From: Caryophanales bacterium UBA743 | GTDB lineage: Bacteria > Bacillota_I > Bacilli_A > RFN20 > CAG-826 | Assembly (NCBI GenBank): GCA_002297365.1 | Contig: DBKT01000004.1 | Span: forward strand, 272,223 to 336,222 | Length of the DNA stretch: 64,000 nucleotides | Reading direction: 5' to 3' | Shown here: in pieces, positions 1 to 8,979 of the stretch | Layout: each line of letters starts with the position of its first letter | How positions within the stretch are numbered: position 1 is the stretch's first letter | Notes under the pieces: model-generated | Told to the model about the DNA's origin: nothing | Database searches by the model: none | The model's input: the letters and a program-made list of their open reading frames with translations, nothing else | Position numbers and translations under genes: made by a program

Positions 1-1
1 G

Positions 2-604
2 TCTTCGTTCCACAAATTTCACCCAACCACGGTTGTGCTTGTGGGAATCGTTTTAGGCTCGTGCTTTCAGGCTTTGACGACGCTTTTGCAATACTTTGCC
101 GATGATGTCGCTCTCTCTGCTATCGTGGGATGGTCTTTTGGTAACTTAGAAAGAATCACGATGGGGGAGAATGGCATATTAGGCGTCGTTTTACTCGTCT
201 CTCTGGCGTCTTTCTCTTTCCTGGGCTACCGTTTTAACGCTCTTGATGCGGGGGATGGCTTCGCTAGAAGCGTCGGCGTGCATACTTCCCTTTTGCGTTT
301 TCTCTCTTTGCTTTTCGCTTCCCTTTTGGGTGCCTTATGCGTTTCATTCTGCGGGATGATTGGCTTTGTGGGGATCATCGCTCCTCATATTATGAAAAGA
401 ATCATCGGGCGCGATCACCGTTTCCTTTTCCCAACCTCTTTTTTAGCGGGTTCCTCTCTTCTTCTAATCTGCGATATTTTCACTCGCTTGATTGGGAAAG
501 GGACCTCTCTTCCGGTTGGCGCCATAACCGCTTTGGTTGGAACGCCTTTGTTTTTAATCATTCTCTTTAGCAAGAAAGGGGACAAATATGCTTTATCTAA
601 ATGA
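2..604 (+). CDS. FecCD-type ABC transporter permease, 3' part
   Basis: Only the last 200 residues are inside the window; the reading frame is open from base 2, so the gene begins upstream. The product is the membrane channel of an ABC importer for iron-siderophores, heme or cobalamin. It shows several hydrophobic segments and the family's conserved GFVGIIAPHI stretch, the cytoplasmic coupling region that contacts the ATPase. The next gene starts 17 bases before this one ends, and a substrate-binding lipoprotein follows, giving the usual permease-ATPase-binding protein order. The substrate cannot be decided from sequence. Confidence 0.9.
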   Translation, partial: SSFHKFHPTTVVLVGIVLGSCFQALTTLLQYFADDVALSAIVGWSFGNLERITMGENGILGVVLLVSLASFSFLGYRFNALDAGDGFARSVGVHTSLLRFLSLLFASLLGALCVSFCGMIGFVGIIAPHIMKRIIGRDHRFLFPTSFLAGSSLLLICDIFTRLIGKGTSLPVGAITALVGTPLFLIILFSKKGDKYALSK

Positions 605-1361
605 TGTCTCTTTCTCTTATTCAAAACGCTCGAAACCCGTCCTAAAGCATCTCACTATCCGTTTAGAGGAAGGAAAGGTAGGGGTTTTATTAGGCCCTAA
701 TGGCGTTGGAAAGAGCACAATCATCAAGCTAATATGCGGAGTTTTGAAACCAAAAGAAGGGGAGATTTTTTTGGGGGAGAAAAACCTACAGGAAATCCAA
801 TTGTCCGAGCGAAGCAAACTCATCTCCTCCGTCCCCCAAAATATCGAGTTCTCTTCCTTGAGCGTCATGGACTCCATCCTCTTAGGAAGGCTTCCCTATT
901 TCTATTCCTTCCCTTGCAAATACGATAAGGAAGAAACCTTGAAAGTCATGGAGGAACTCCATATCCTCCCATTGAAGGATAGGCTGGCAGATTCCCTTTC
1001 TGGCGGAGAGAAGCAAATGGTGGCGATTGCCCGATCCCTCGTTTCTAACCCCAGAATTCTTATCTTAGATGAGCCAACGGCAAACCTTGATTTGAAACAT
1101 CAGGCGCTGATAATGAGCCTTCTAAAAAAGATAGCCAAAGAAAGGAAGCTGACCATTTTGGTTTCCTTGCATGATCTTTCCGAGGCTTCCTTCCTCGGGG
1201 ATACCTTATTCTGGCTAAAGGAAGGAAGCCTTCTTTACCAAGGAGATAGCTCTTCCATCACTTCGGAAAGGATCTTCGAGACCTATGGCGTCAAAACGAA
1301 CTTAATCCAAAAAGACGGCGAAATATTCATCTCATTATTCGTAGGAGAAAAACAATCATGA
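588..1361 (+). CDS. ABC transporter ATP-binding protein, FecE/BtuD type
   Basis: This 257-residue ATPase drives the importer formed with the flanking permease and binding protein. Walker A is GPNGVGKST at residues 36-44, the ABC signature LSGGEKQ lies near residue 137, and Walker B with the D-loop (ILILDEPTANLD) near 152-163. The switch histidine sits in VSLHDL near residue 194. Length and motif spacing fit iron/cobalamin importers. It overlaps the permease by 17 bases and the next gene by an ATGA, so the three are translated from one message. Confidence 0.95.
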   Translation: MLYLNDVSFSYSKRSKPVLKHLTIRLEEGKVGVLLGPNGVGKSTIIKLICGVLKPKEGEIFLGEKNLQEIQLSERSKLISSVPQNIEFSSLSVMDSILLGRLPYFYSFPCKYDKEETLKVMEELHILPLKDRLADSLSGGEKQMVAIARSLVSNPRILILDEPTANLDLKHQALIMSLLKKIAKERKLTILVSLHDLSEASFLGDTLFWLKEGSLLYQGDSSSITSERIFETYGVKTNLIQKDGEIFISLFVGEKQS

Positions 1362-2539
1362 AAAAGCAAATCCTTTGGCTATTCTTTGCCTTCAGCCTCT
1401 ATTCTTGCGGAGGAAATGAAGGAAGCTCCAGCGGAATTTCCCAAGAGGAGATACTCCTCAAGGATGGAATCGGGAGAGAGAATAGCTACCTTCCAGGCTC
1501 TTACTCCCGAATTGCCTGCGTTGGGGCTGGGGCCCTTCGTCTGTATTCCTACATCGGCGAGCTGAATCGACTCGTCGGCGTGGAAGATATTGACAATCCA
1601 AGCAAAAGAGAAGAGAAAACCCAGCCATTCGAAGGGGTTGCAAGGCCTTATTACGACGCCAACAAAGAGGCCTTTAGAGATCTCCCTTCCCTTGGCAAGG
1701 GAGGACCGGTTGCCAATCAAAGCGGACCGAATCTCACTCTTTTAACGGCCCTCGCTCCGGATTTGGTCATCTCGGATTTTGAAACTCTCGAGCAAGCGCA
1801 AGCCATCGAGAATGCCACCGGCGCGAAAGTTTTCACCATCCGCTATGGCAAAAAAGCCGTCTTTGATGGAACCATCGTTTCCGTTTTGGCCTCTTTAGGA
1901 AAAATCCTTGACCGAAACGAACGAGCCAAAACCTTGACGGATTACATTTCTTCTTCCATCGAGGAATTAAAAACGTTGACCAAGAACGTAAAGGAAGAAG
2001 AGAAGCCTCTTGCTTATGTCGGGGGAATTGGAAACTGGGGGCAAAAAGATTACCTTGCCACGCATAAGAGCTACCCGATGTTCGAAGCTGCGAATATCAA
2101 AAACGTTCTAAGCGAAGTCCAGCTGGCAACGGACGCTCAGCAAGATATCTCCAAAGCCACTTTTGAGGAACTCGCCCCGAAAATGGACAAACTCATTCTA
2201 GATGCGGCCGGAATGAAGCAAACCATTCAAGCCTATCACGCTGATTCGCATATTTTCGACAACGTCAAAGCCGTCCTTTCTGGAGAAGTCTATCTCCAGA
2301 TGCCCTATAATGCCTATTATACGAACCTTGAAATCTCCCTTATGAACGGATATTTTGATGCCTATGCCGTCTACCCTGAACTTTTCAAAGATTTTGACTT
2401 AGAGAAGAAATATTCCGAAATCTTAACCATCTTTGTCGGGAAGGACACCTATAAGGATGAGAAAACGATGTCCGGATCCTATGGCGGATATCAGAGAATC
2501 AGCGATTTAAAGAAATTCTGCGAAGAGCATATTCAATAA
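1358..2539 (+). CDS. ABC transporter substrate-binding lipoprotein (iron/cobalamin type)
   Basis: This 393-residue protein is predicted to be membrane-anchored and to capture the substrate outside the cell. The N-terminus is a lipoprotein signal with lipobox LYSC and Cys17 as the lipidated residue, followed by a Gly/Ser-rich linker. The region near residues 50-75 (RIACVGAGALRL then GELNRLVGV) matches the start of the periplasmic-binding fold of the FhuD/BtuF group. The start overlaps the ATPase stop (ATGA). The ligand is not evident. Confidence 0.9.
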   Translation: MKKQILWLFFAFSLYSCGGNEGSSSGISQEEILLKDGIGRENSYLPGSYSRIACVGAGALRLYSYIGELNRLVGVEDIDNPSKREEKTQPFEGVARPYYDANKEAFRDLPSLGKGGPVANQSGPNLTLLTALAPDLVISDFETLEQAQAIENATGAKVFTIRYGKKAVFDGTIVSVLASLGKILDRNERAKTLTDYISSSIEELKTLTKNVKEEEKPLAYVGGIGNWGQKDYLATHKSYPMFEAANIKNVLSEVQLATDAQQDISKATFEELAPKMDKLILDAAGMKQTIQAYHADSHIFDNVKAVLSGEVYLQMPYNAYYTNLEISLMNGYFDAYAVYPELFKDFDLEKKYSEILTIFVGKDTYKDEKTMSGSYGGYQRISDLKKFCEEHIQ

Positions 2540-2569
2540 ACCTCTCATTCTTTTTTCATTCGAAAAACC

Positions 2570-2575
2570 TATAAT
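2570..2575 (+). promoter_or_regulatory. -10 element TATAAT upstream of the DUF5662 gene
   Basis: A perfect TATAAT lies 15 bases before the start of the gene at 2591, and AAGGAG follows it as ribosome-binding site. No good -35 box is seen at the right spacing; TTCTTT at 2548-2553 is the closest. Confidence 0.5.
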
Positions 2576-2590
2576 ATCCAAGGAGAAAAT

Positions 2591-3211
2591 ATGTCACACC
2601 CTTGGAAACATCTTAGACTGATTACCTCGCACCGTCACCTTGTTATCAAAAATGCCTTGCATATGGGGATATTTTGGCACGCTTTGAAACATGATTTAAG
2701 CAAATACTCCTACACGGAATTCCATATCTCCGCCCAATATTACGCCGGAAACCATTCACCGGTGTTCGAAGAAAGAATTCGCAACCATTATTTCTCCCGC
2801 ATTTGTCAGCATCACACCAGAAGAAATCCTCATCATTGGGAATATTGGACGGATTTCTTTTGCGGGAGGATCCTTATGAAAACCATGCCTTGGGTGTATG
2901 CTACGGAATACGTATGCGATGTCTTGAGCGCTTCCTATACCTATAATCCAAAGGAATTCACCCCCGAAAGCGGGCTCCGTTATTTCAATGCCCACAAAGA
3001 CCGTTATTTCATGACGCAGGCAAGCAAAGAATATATCACTTGGTGTTTGGAGAAATACGCCCAAACGGGTTGGAAAGAATTGAAAAAGAAAGACACGCAA
3101 AAGAAATATCGCGAAATCATTTTCGCCTATCCTGATGTCGAACTTTTCGAAACAAGTAAGTCAAGCCCCTCTTTGCCACCTTTGCTAAGCAAAACAACTG
3201 ATATAAAATAA
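2591..3211 (+). CDS. DUF5662 family protein
   Basis: This 206-residue cytosolic protein resembles the DUF5662 family, which has no established function. Visible landmarks are a His-rich N-terminal half with HDLSKYS at residues 34-40 and a later HHTRRNPHHWEYW stretch. These are the conserved patches of the family and suggest metal binding, though that is inference. The start is supported by AAGGAG seven bases upstream and a TATAAT box before that. It is a single gene between the importer operon and the potassium operon, six bases ahead of the latter. Confidence 0.75.
   Translation: MSHPWKHLRLITSHRHLVIKNALHMGIFWHALKHDLSKYSYTEFHISAQYYAGNHSPVFEERIRNHYFSRICQHHTRRNPHHWEYWTDFFCGRILMKTMPWVYATEYVCDVLSASYTYNPKEFTPESGLRYFNAHKDRYFMTQASKEYITWCLEKYAQTGWKELKKKDTQKKYREIIFAYPDVELFETSKSSPSLPPLLSKTTDIK
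3182..3209 (+). promoter_or_regulatory. Promoter of the Trk operon (leaderless)
   Basis: TTGCTA at 3182-3187, a 16-base spacer and TAAAAT at 3204-3209. Transcription would start about one or two bases before the ATG at 3218, and no Shine-Dalgarno sequence precedes that ATG. The -35 box lies inside the end of the preceding gene. Confidence 0.45.
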
Positions 3212-3217
3212 AGCAGT

Positions 3218-3643
3218 ATGGCAATTCGAAATAAAATATTAATCATCGGGGCCGGAAGACTTGGCTCCATCATCGCCGATCGCGCTTCCTCAAGAGGGGA
3301 AAACGTCATCGTTTTAGACGAAAAGGATTCCTCTTTCCGCAAATTAGACGAAGCCTTTACTGGCTTTAAAGTCACTGGCGACGCCACGGATATCACTCTT
3401 TTGAAACAGGATTGTTACATCGATTCCGTTGAGGAGGTCGTCATTGTCACCGGGAATGATAACACCAACCTTTTCTTGGCTCACCTATGCGCGATCATTT
3501 TCAAAATACCGAAAGTATATGTGCGTTTTGACGATCCGGATAAAGATATTCTCATTAATGGCGTCCCCAATGTGAAAGCCGTTTATCCATCCGATTTAAG
3601 CGCCAACAAATTCTTCCAAATCGAAGCGGAGGGCAACAAATAA
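3218..3643 (+). CDS. TrkA-N (RCK-N) potassium channel regulatory subunit, short form
   Basis: This 141-residue protein is a bare RCK-N/TrkA-N domain with a Rossmann nucleotide-binding motif GAGRLG at residues 11-16 and an acidic residue at the end of strand 2 (IVLDEK). It has no TrkA-C domain, while most TrkA/KtrA proteins are about 220 residues. In Trk/Ktr systems such subunits sit on the cytoplasmic face of the TrkH/KtrB channel and gate it in response to NAD(H) or ATP/ADP. The next gene starts on its last base, and a second RCK protein and the channel follow, so all three probably form one complex. Confidence 0.85.
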   Translation: MAIRNKILIIGAGRLGSIIADRASSRGENVIVLDEKDSSFRKLDEAFTGFKVTGDATDITLLKQDCYIDSVEEVVIVTGNDNTNLFLAHLCAIIFKIPKVYVRFDDPDKDILINGVPNVKAVYPSDLSANKFFQIEAEGNK

Positions 3644-4575
3644 TGATTGTCGTTATCGCAAATGGCAACCTGGAAGCTGCCTATGTCATTGATTCTTTCA
3701 AAGAAGACAAACACAATAAAATCATCGTCATCAATTCCGATAAGGAAGTCGCGGAATATCTTATGAAACACCAGCACGTTTCCGTTTACGTCGGGAACCC
3801 GTGGAGAACCTATGCCCTTGAGGAAGCGGGCGTCTATGATGCCGATCTTTTCATCTCCCTTTCCGATAATGACACGGACAATTACGTCTCTTGCATCCTC
3901 GCTAAGAAAGTCTTTAACGTCCGAAAATGCATCTGCGTCGTCAAAAACCCAGATAACGTTGAGATTTATAAGAAACTCGGGATTGATTCCGTGATTTCCT
4001 CTACTTATCTTCTGACGCAAAATATCAAAACGGAGTCTTTGGAAGGGAACCTTATCCGTTCGATGAACTTGGATTCCAATAAAATCGTGATGGTGGAGGC
4101 CACCCTCCTATCGAAATACCGCATTTGCAATAAAGCCATCATGGATATCCATTTCCCTCCCTATGCGAATATCGCTTATATCATGCGTGACAATGAATTC
4201 ATAATCCCAAAGGGAAATGTCATTTTGAAACCGCGCGATACCCTTGTCATCGCTTGTGACAAAGCAGACGAGACAAGCTTAAAGAAATACCTCACCCAAA
4301 GAGCATCGGCCAAGGACCTTAAAAAGAACATCGCTTCGCAGATTGAAAAATCGTTGGTGAAAATCAAAAACAACGAAGTCAAAGAAGAAGCTTCCCTTCC
4401 CGAAGGATCTTTAGAAACCCCCAAAGTGGTTGTCGGGGAATCTTCCTCTCTTTCCGAGGGGCAAAAAGAAACGGCTCCTATGGAGAAAAAGAGCGAAAAG
4501 AAGAAAGGTGCCGCTAAGAAAAGAACGACAACAAAAAAACAAGCTTCTTCCGCCAGCAAGAAGAAAACCGTATGA
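3643..4575 (+). CDS. TrkA-like RCK protein with TrkA-C domain and basic tail
   Basis: This is a 310-residue RCK regulator: RCK-N at about 1-130, TrkA-C at about 140-225, then a low-complexity Lys/Ala/Thr-rich tail to the end. The dinucleotide motif is degraded (ANGNLEAA at residues 6-13 in place of GxGxxG), so nucleotide binding may be left to the short partner encoded upstream. It overlaps that gene by one base and overlaps the channel gene by an ATGA. The positively charged tail is unusual and could touch nucleic acid or membrane; that is inference. Confidence 0.85.
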   Translation: MIVVIANGNLEAAYVIDSFKEDKHNKIIVINSDKEVAEYLMKHQHVSVYVGNPWRTYALEEAGVYDADLFISLSDNDTDNYVSCILAKKVFNVRKCICVVKNPDNVEIYKKLGIDSVISSTYLLTQNIKTESLEGNLIRSMNLDSNKIVMVEATLLSKYRICNKAIMDIHFPPYANIAYIMRDNEFIIPKGNVILKPRDTLVIACDKADETSLKKYLTQRASAKDLKKNIASQIEKSLVKIKNNEVKEEASLPEGSLETPKVVVGESSSLSEGQKETAPMEKKSEKKKGAAKKRTTTKKQASSASKKKTV

Positions 4576-6263
4576 ATAAAATCAAGGAAGCAAAAGGAAT
4601 TCGTCTGATTCTTGGCTATTTCGGCCTTTTTATGATTGTGGAAGGCCTAGTCACGATTTTTCCTTTGCTCATTTTGGCTTTCTATCCAAATGAATGGGAA
4701 TGTTATCTGGATTTCGTCGTTCCAGGCCTTTCCTATATGGCTTTTGGGCTTTTTACCTATTTATGCACGATCGCTTTCCGGAAAAAAGGCAAACTCGAAA
4801 AGAACGAGGATTCCCTCTTGCTCGTCCTCCTTTGGCTATCCGCTTTGCTTATTGGCGCAATCCCATTCTATTTGACCGCATTTCCGGCTCTTAATAACGG
4901 CAATCAAGCAATCGATTTGGGGATGTCCTTCACGGATTCCTTCTTTGAATCAACTTCAGGATATTCCGCAACAGGTCTGACCGTTTTCCCCCAGAAAGCC
5001 TTTTTGACCGGTGTCGATTCCTCCGAATACCAATGGGCTCACGTCTTTTTATTCCACCGGGCGATTATGCAATTTGTCGGTGGGGTCGGCCTTGTTTTGC
5101 TTGTGGCGTCGGTTATTTCAAGCAAAAACAATTTCAAGCTTTTCTTCGCTGAAGGGCATAACGATCGCCTTCTTCCGAATTTGGGGAAGAACGCGAAGCT
5201 CATCTTCGGCATTTATTTTGGCTGGATTGTCGTTGGAAGCGTTGCTCTTTGGCTAGCGGGAATGACGCCGTTTGACTCTTTTTGCCATGCTACCGCAGCT
5301 TTGGCAACAGGAGGTTTCTCCACCCGTTATTCCTCGGTTATGTTCTATTCCGAAGAAACGTATTCCTCTTTCACGAATGGGAACCTTCTTTATACGGGAA
5401 ACGCTTTGGCAATCGAAGGAATCACGGTTGTTTTGATGCTGGCTGGCGCAACGAATTTCGTTTTGCACACTTTCATTCTTACCGGGAAGATAAAAAGCTT
5501 CTCCAAGGATGTCGAAATCAAAACGGCGACTGCCTTAATCATTTTCGCCAGCATCCTTACGGCCCTCTTAACCTTTAGCGAGCATACCTATTATTATGAA
5601 GAAATGGAAAGCATCTCCTTTTGGCTTTCCCTTCGTTACAATTTCTATAACATCGTTTCTTCCATCACGACAACCGGGTTCACGAATTTCCCAAATCTCG
5701 CCTATTTGGGGCATTTCTCTATCTTTATCGCCTTAATCGGTATGTCCATTGGCGGAGGCATGGGCTCTACGGCGGGTGGCTTGAAACAATACCGTTTCGC
5801 CTTGCTTTTCAAAGAATTCTCCTCTTCTTTCAAAAACCGCAACTCTTCCGACCGTTATCTTCACACCAATCCGATCACGCGCTTAGGGCAAACGAAAGAA
5901 GTCGATGAGGAAAGCGTTAAGGAAGCAACCGACTATTCCATTCTTTATATCAGCTTCATCTTAATCGGAACGATCGCCTTATTATGCCTTAAAAACATGA
6001 ACCTTGAGGAAGCGGCATACCAATGGGGCACCTCTCTTTCGGGCACGGGCATTAGCATTATTGACTTCGCTTCGTATAAGGCAAATAATGGAATCGTGCA
6101 TTATAACGTCCTCCTTTGGCTTCTTGATGTGGCAATGCTTCTAGGACGTTTGGAGATCTTGCCTGCTTTCTATGGCTTCAGAAGACTCTTCCTCACCCCA
6201 TTTGAAGAACTTGCCAAGCATCACCAAAAAATGAAACATAAAAAACACGCATTGGAGGAATGA
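4572..6263 (+). CDS. TrkH/KtrB-family potassium uptake channel
   Basis: This 563-residue polytopic membrane protein is the K+-translocating subunit. It has four pore-loop repeats: TSGYSATGLT near residue 130, ATGGFSTR near 245, TTTGFTNF near 365 and SGTGISII near 490, each carrying the selectivity-filter glycine. Length is slightly above the usual 450-500. The start overlaps the preceding RCK gene (ATGA), and the stop overlaps the yqeY-like gene in the same way. Together with the two RCK subunits it forms a complete Trk/Ktr potassium uptake system. Confidence 0.93.
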   Translation: MNKIKEAKGIRLILGYFGLFMIVEGLVTIFPLLILAFYPNEWECYLDFVVPGLSYMAFGLFTYLCTIAFRKKGKLEKNEDSLLLVLLWLSALLIGAIPFYLTAFPALNNGNQAIDLGMSFTDSFFESTSGYSATGLTVFPQKAFLTGVDSSEYQWAHVFLFHRAIMQFVGGVGLVLLVASVISSKNNFKLFFAEGHNDRLLPNLGKNAKLIFGIYFGWIVVGSVALWLAGMTPFDSFCHATAALATGGFSTRYSSVMFYSEETYSSFTNGNLLYTGNALAIEGITVVLMLAGATNFVLHTFILTGKIKSFSKDVEIKTATALIIFASILTALLTFSEHTYYYEEMESISFWLSLRYNFYNIVSSITTTGFTNFPNLAYLGHFSIFIALIGMSIGGGMGSTAGGLKQYRFALLFKEFSSSFKNRNSSDRYLHTNPITRLGQTKEVDEESVKEATDYSILYISFILIGTIALLCLKNMNLEEAAYQWGTSLSGTGISIIDFASYKANNGIVHYNVLLWLLDVAMLLGRLEILPAFYGFRRLFLTPFEELAKHHQKMKHKKHALEE

Positions 6264-6682
6264 ATATGCTCATTGATGAAATCAAAAAAGCCAACATGAT
6301 GGCCATGAAAGAAAGAAACCAGGCGAAAAGAAGCGCCTATTCTTCCGTTATCTCTCGTTACCAGCTTCTTAAAAGCAAAGATCCTAGCAAAGAAATATCC
6401 GATGCCGACGTCCTCTCTTTGATTCAAAAAATCGTGAAGGAACTGGATGAAGAGCTAGAATCATATCAAAAGGCGGGAAGGGAAGAAAGCGTCCAGGAAA
6501 TTCAAAAGCAAAAAGATGCTTTAAAGGAATTTATCCCAAATCAGCTTACGGAGGAAGAAATCAAGACGATCATTCTTTCCTTGCCAGATCGCTCGATTCC
6601 CATCGTGATGAAGCATTTCAGCATGAATTATCGTGGAAAAGTGGATATGTCCCTTGTAAACAAGGTTTTAAAAAGCTTATAA
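6260..6682 (+). CDS. GatB/YqeY domain protein
   Basis: This 140-residue soluble helical protein belongs to the YqeY family, related to the C-terminal tRNA-binding tail domain of GatB. The role is not well defined; tRNA-linked functions are suspected. Recognisable features are the N-terminal LIDEIKKANMMAMKERNQ helix and the central EELESYQKAGREE and LTEEEI stretches. Length is near the family's usual 148. It overlaps the channel gene by an ATGA and ends the operon 55 bases before tRNA-Trp. Confidence 0.88.
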   Translation: MNMLIDEIKKANMMAMKERNQAKRSAYSSVISRYQLLKSKDPSKEISDADVLSLIQKIVKELDEELESYQKAGREESVQEIQKQKDALKEFIPNQLTEEEIKTIILSLPDRSIPIVMKHFSMNYRGKVDMSLVNKVLKSL

Positions 6683-6713
6683 TACGAAAGCCCTTTAAGG
6701 GCATAACCCAAGA

Positions 6714-6733
6714 GCTTATTAGCGATAATAAGC
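6714..6733 (+). other. Perfect 8-bp hairpin with GCGA loop before tRNA-Trp
   Basis: GCTTATTA, loop GCGA, TAATAAGC. It ends four bases before the tRNA 5' end and has no T tract, so it is not a normal terminator. It may be a tRNA leader or processing structure. Confidence 0.4.
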
Positions 6734-6737
6734 CCCT

Positions 6738-6811
6738 AGGAGAATGGTTCAATGGTAGAACAGCGGTCTCCAAAACCGTTAATGAGGGTTCGATTCCTTC
6801 TTCTCCTGCCA
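6738..6811 (+). tRNA. tRNA-Trp (CCA)
   Basis: The full cloverleaf is visible: acceptor AGGAGAA/TTCTCCT pairs perfectly, the anticodon loop CTCCAAA gives anticodon CCA, the T loop is TTCGATT, and CCA is encoded at 6809-6811. The CCA anticodon reads TGG, in agreement with TGA being a stop in this genome. Confidence 0.95.
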
Positions 6812-7016
6812 GTTATCGAAACATTAGTTTGATACAATAAAATGTGTCAAACTTTTTATTTTTATGTGAGTTTAATTCTTATTAATTTCTACCCTATTAA
6901 AATATTGCAGGCGTTAAAAATTATTTAGCCAAATATTTCGCCATTGTATTGATCTATTTCGCCAAAATTTATATGGTTAACGCAGTCAGGGGAGGCGTTT
7001 TAGGGAGGAAATAATA

Positions 7017-7619
7017 ATGAAAAAAACAAATTAGCGGAGTCTTCTTGTTCCTGGGAACGATTACTCTTGCTTCTTGCGGACCGAAAAAACAAGTGATCGA
7101 AGCCCAAAAGAAGCCATCAAGAGCAAGATGGATTACGATGAAGAAAACAACGAATTGCTCATTTACGAAAATAGCGACAATTCCTTAGGAGACATAAGCA
7201 TTAGGCTTGAGCCGTGGGAAAGCGATGAGAGTGCTATTACCGTTATAACGGAAATAGAATTTTGTTACCCCTATAATCAGTACGTTGACGATGGAGAGTT
7301 GGATTTGATCTTATACGCCAAAACGGATTATAGATACAACGTGGAATTTAGTTTGGGCAAATATTTTTTTGATAGTTCTTCATCCCACACTCTTTTCGCT
7401 TATATATTTGGCGCAAAGGTGGGAGAAGATTACGAGAAAGGCTTGGATAAATATCAGGTTATCGGCACGACAACATATGAGTATAACAACGATTGCCCTT
7501 GGACGAAGGGAGATTGCCAAGTGCTCTTCGATAGTTTACTTGTTCTCACCTTTGAAGGCGCGAGAAAATTCTTTGATGAAAACAATTTGGATTTCCATAC
7601 CTTATATCCGAATTATTGA
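7017..7619 (+). pseudogene. Lipoprotein gene with two compensating frameshifts
   Basis: GGGAGGAAATAATA precedes an ATG at 7017 that hits a stop after five codons. If one A is removed from the seven-A run at 7020-7026, the frame reads a classic lipoprotein signal ending LASCG. The long downstream reading frame (from 7074 to 7619) is again in the frame of the ATG, so a second shift must lie near 7090-7115. The mature part is acidic, about 165 residues, and matches no family I recognise. Either the gene is decaying or the run is an assembly error. A terminator follows at 7639. Confidence 0.65.
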
Positions 7620-7638
7620 GGAAGTTTTGGATGGGAAA

Positions 7639-7667
7639 AGGGGTGCGCTTTAGTGCTCCTCTTTTTT
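7639..7667 (+). terminator. Intrinsic terminator after the broken lipoprotein gene
   Basis: AGGGGTGC and GTGCTCCT pair over 8 bp, with G-T wobbles, around a GCTTTA loop, followed by CTTTTTTCTC. Confidence 0.6.
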
Positions 7668-8517
7668 CTCTATGTAATCCAAAATATAGATAAGGCGTCT
7701 ATTTCCTCGCATCGATTCAAGCCGCTGATTGGGTGATGTTATCGGATTCTTTTCACTACAATGGAAATGCGTCAACGAGCAGATTGGATTGATGAGCTCT
7801 ATGGCCAGACATTACTAAGAAGACGTGCTTCGCTTACTTATATTGGGTCGAACCTTCGATGGTTCTATTTTAAAAGGAATGTCTTTAAAACCTTAAGAAC
7901 TTAGGGCTTTGCAATCTTTTTTGTTTTTAAATCTTTATTTGCGCATGCCTGATGCGAAAGCCGCTTTGGTATAACGCAATCGCCGCAAGAACGCTCAGAC
8001 TTGACGATTTGGCCCAGATGTCTCCCAGAAGACACAAACCGCCAATTAAGAAAGAAAAGAACCATGCGTGGAGCGGCTCTTTTAAGTCGTACTCAAAGAA
8101 AGAAGCCGGTCCTCTTTCGCCTTCCGAACCGATGATAGACGCAACCATCTCCGAATGGTTCGAGCAAAAGCATGGGGGACCTCCGAGAAGATGATAAACT
8201 CGCTATGCGAAGCGATTTGCTCGTTTTGCGGCTCCGAGCTTTCCGCGAAAGACGGCAAAAGAGTGGATGGGCCAAGAAATTCCTCTTTAGATCGTGCCGG
8301 CGAGAGTATGGGCCATTGACGCACATGGTCTTCAATTCGAGGAAAATACCGTTGCCGGAATGGGATAAATATCTATACACCTTCTGACTTGTGAGCCAAT
8401 CCGTTCCCAAACACGGATATATGATTGGGGTGGATTTGCAAGCAGGAGCGATACGAAAAGCTCGTTGCTTTGGGAGACGCAAAGTTTTCTTGAGGTTTCT
8501 AAAGTATAAGATGAGCT
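7668..8517. other. Decayed intergenic stretch without an intact gene
   Basis: No reading frame here has a credible start, ribosome-binding site and family resemblance. Frames on both strands are short and interrupted. A minus-strand frame near 7927-8148 encodes a hydrophobic patch and a plus-strand frame near 8220-8250 a CxxC motif, but neither supports a gene call. The stretch leads directly into a broken Fic gene and is best read as gene graveyard. Confidence 0.5.
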
Positions 8518-8870
8518 AGCAAAAAGAAAGCTTACGATTTGATTAATTCCGGCGTGATTCATGATATTGAAGTCGGAACGAAAAAAAGATTGCAACAAAT
8601 CCATTCGTATCTGTTTGACGGTCTATGCGATTTTGTTAGGAAAATCAGAAATAAAAAATTTCAAAAGGCGGACTCATGTCTGCTAGCGCCTTGTGCTTGC
8701 CAAAGATATTAGCCGATATGGATGGGATGCCAAAGACTGCAATTGAGCAAATAGTCGATAAATACGTCGGAATGAATATTGCCCATCCATTTATGGAAGG
8801 CAATGGCAGATCAACAAAAATTTGGTTGGACCAGATTTTAATTCATTCTTCAAGGAAATGCATTGACTAG
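8518..8870 (+). pseudogene. Broken Fic-domain gene, paralogue of the intact Fic at 45.4 kb
   Basis: Two frames together resemble residues from about 115 onward of the intact Fic protein encoded at 45431-46288. The first (8518 to about 8665) reads [10 protein letters not shown] then [11 protein letters not shown], matching SKKRAYELYEN and SLQQIHAYLF. The second (about 8676-8870) carries the Fic motif HPFMEGNGRSTKIWLD. A frameshift near 8660 separates them, and the C-terminal part of the domain is missing after the stop at 8870. Nucleotide identity around the Fic motif is visibly high, so both came from a recent common source. Confidence 0.8.
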
Positions 8871-8979
8871 CGATATTGTTTGAGGACATTTTCAATAGAA
8901 CATAGAAGGAACGCCATGAAATCAAAATTGTTTTGAATTGATGGCAACCATCTTCATATTGAAGGATTATAATCAACTC

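Noticed and set aside
3583..4020. 145-codon minus-strand frame opposite the second RCK gene
   Set aside because: Shadow of a well-supported RCK-N domain.
6690..6702. GCCCTTTAAGGGC palindrome as a terminator for the potassium operon
   Set aside because: The loop would be too small and no T tract follows.
7927..8148. Hydrophobic minus-strand frame as a small membrane protein gene
   Set aside because: No ribosome-binding site or family match, and it lies in a decayed stretch; at most a fragment.
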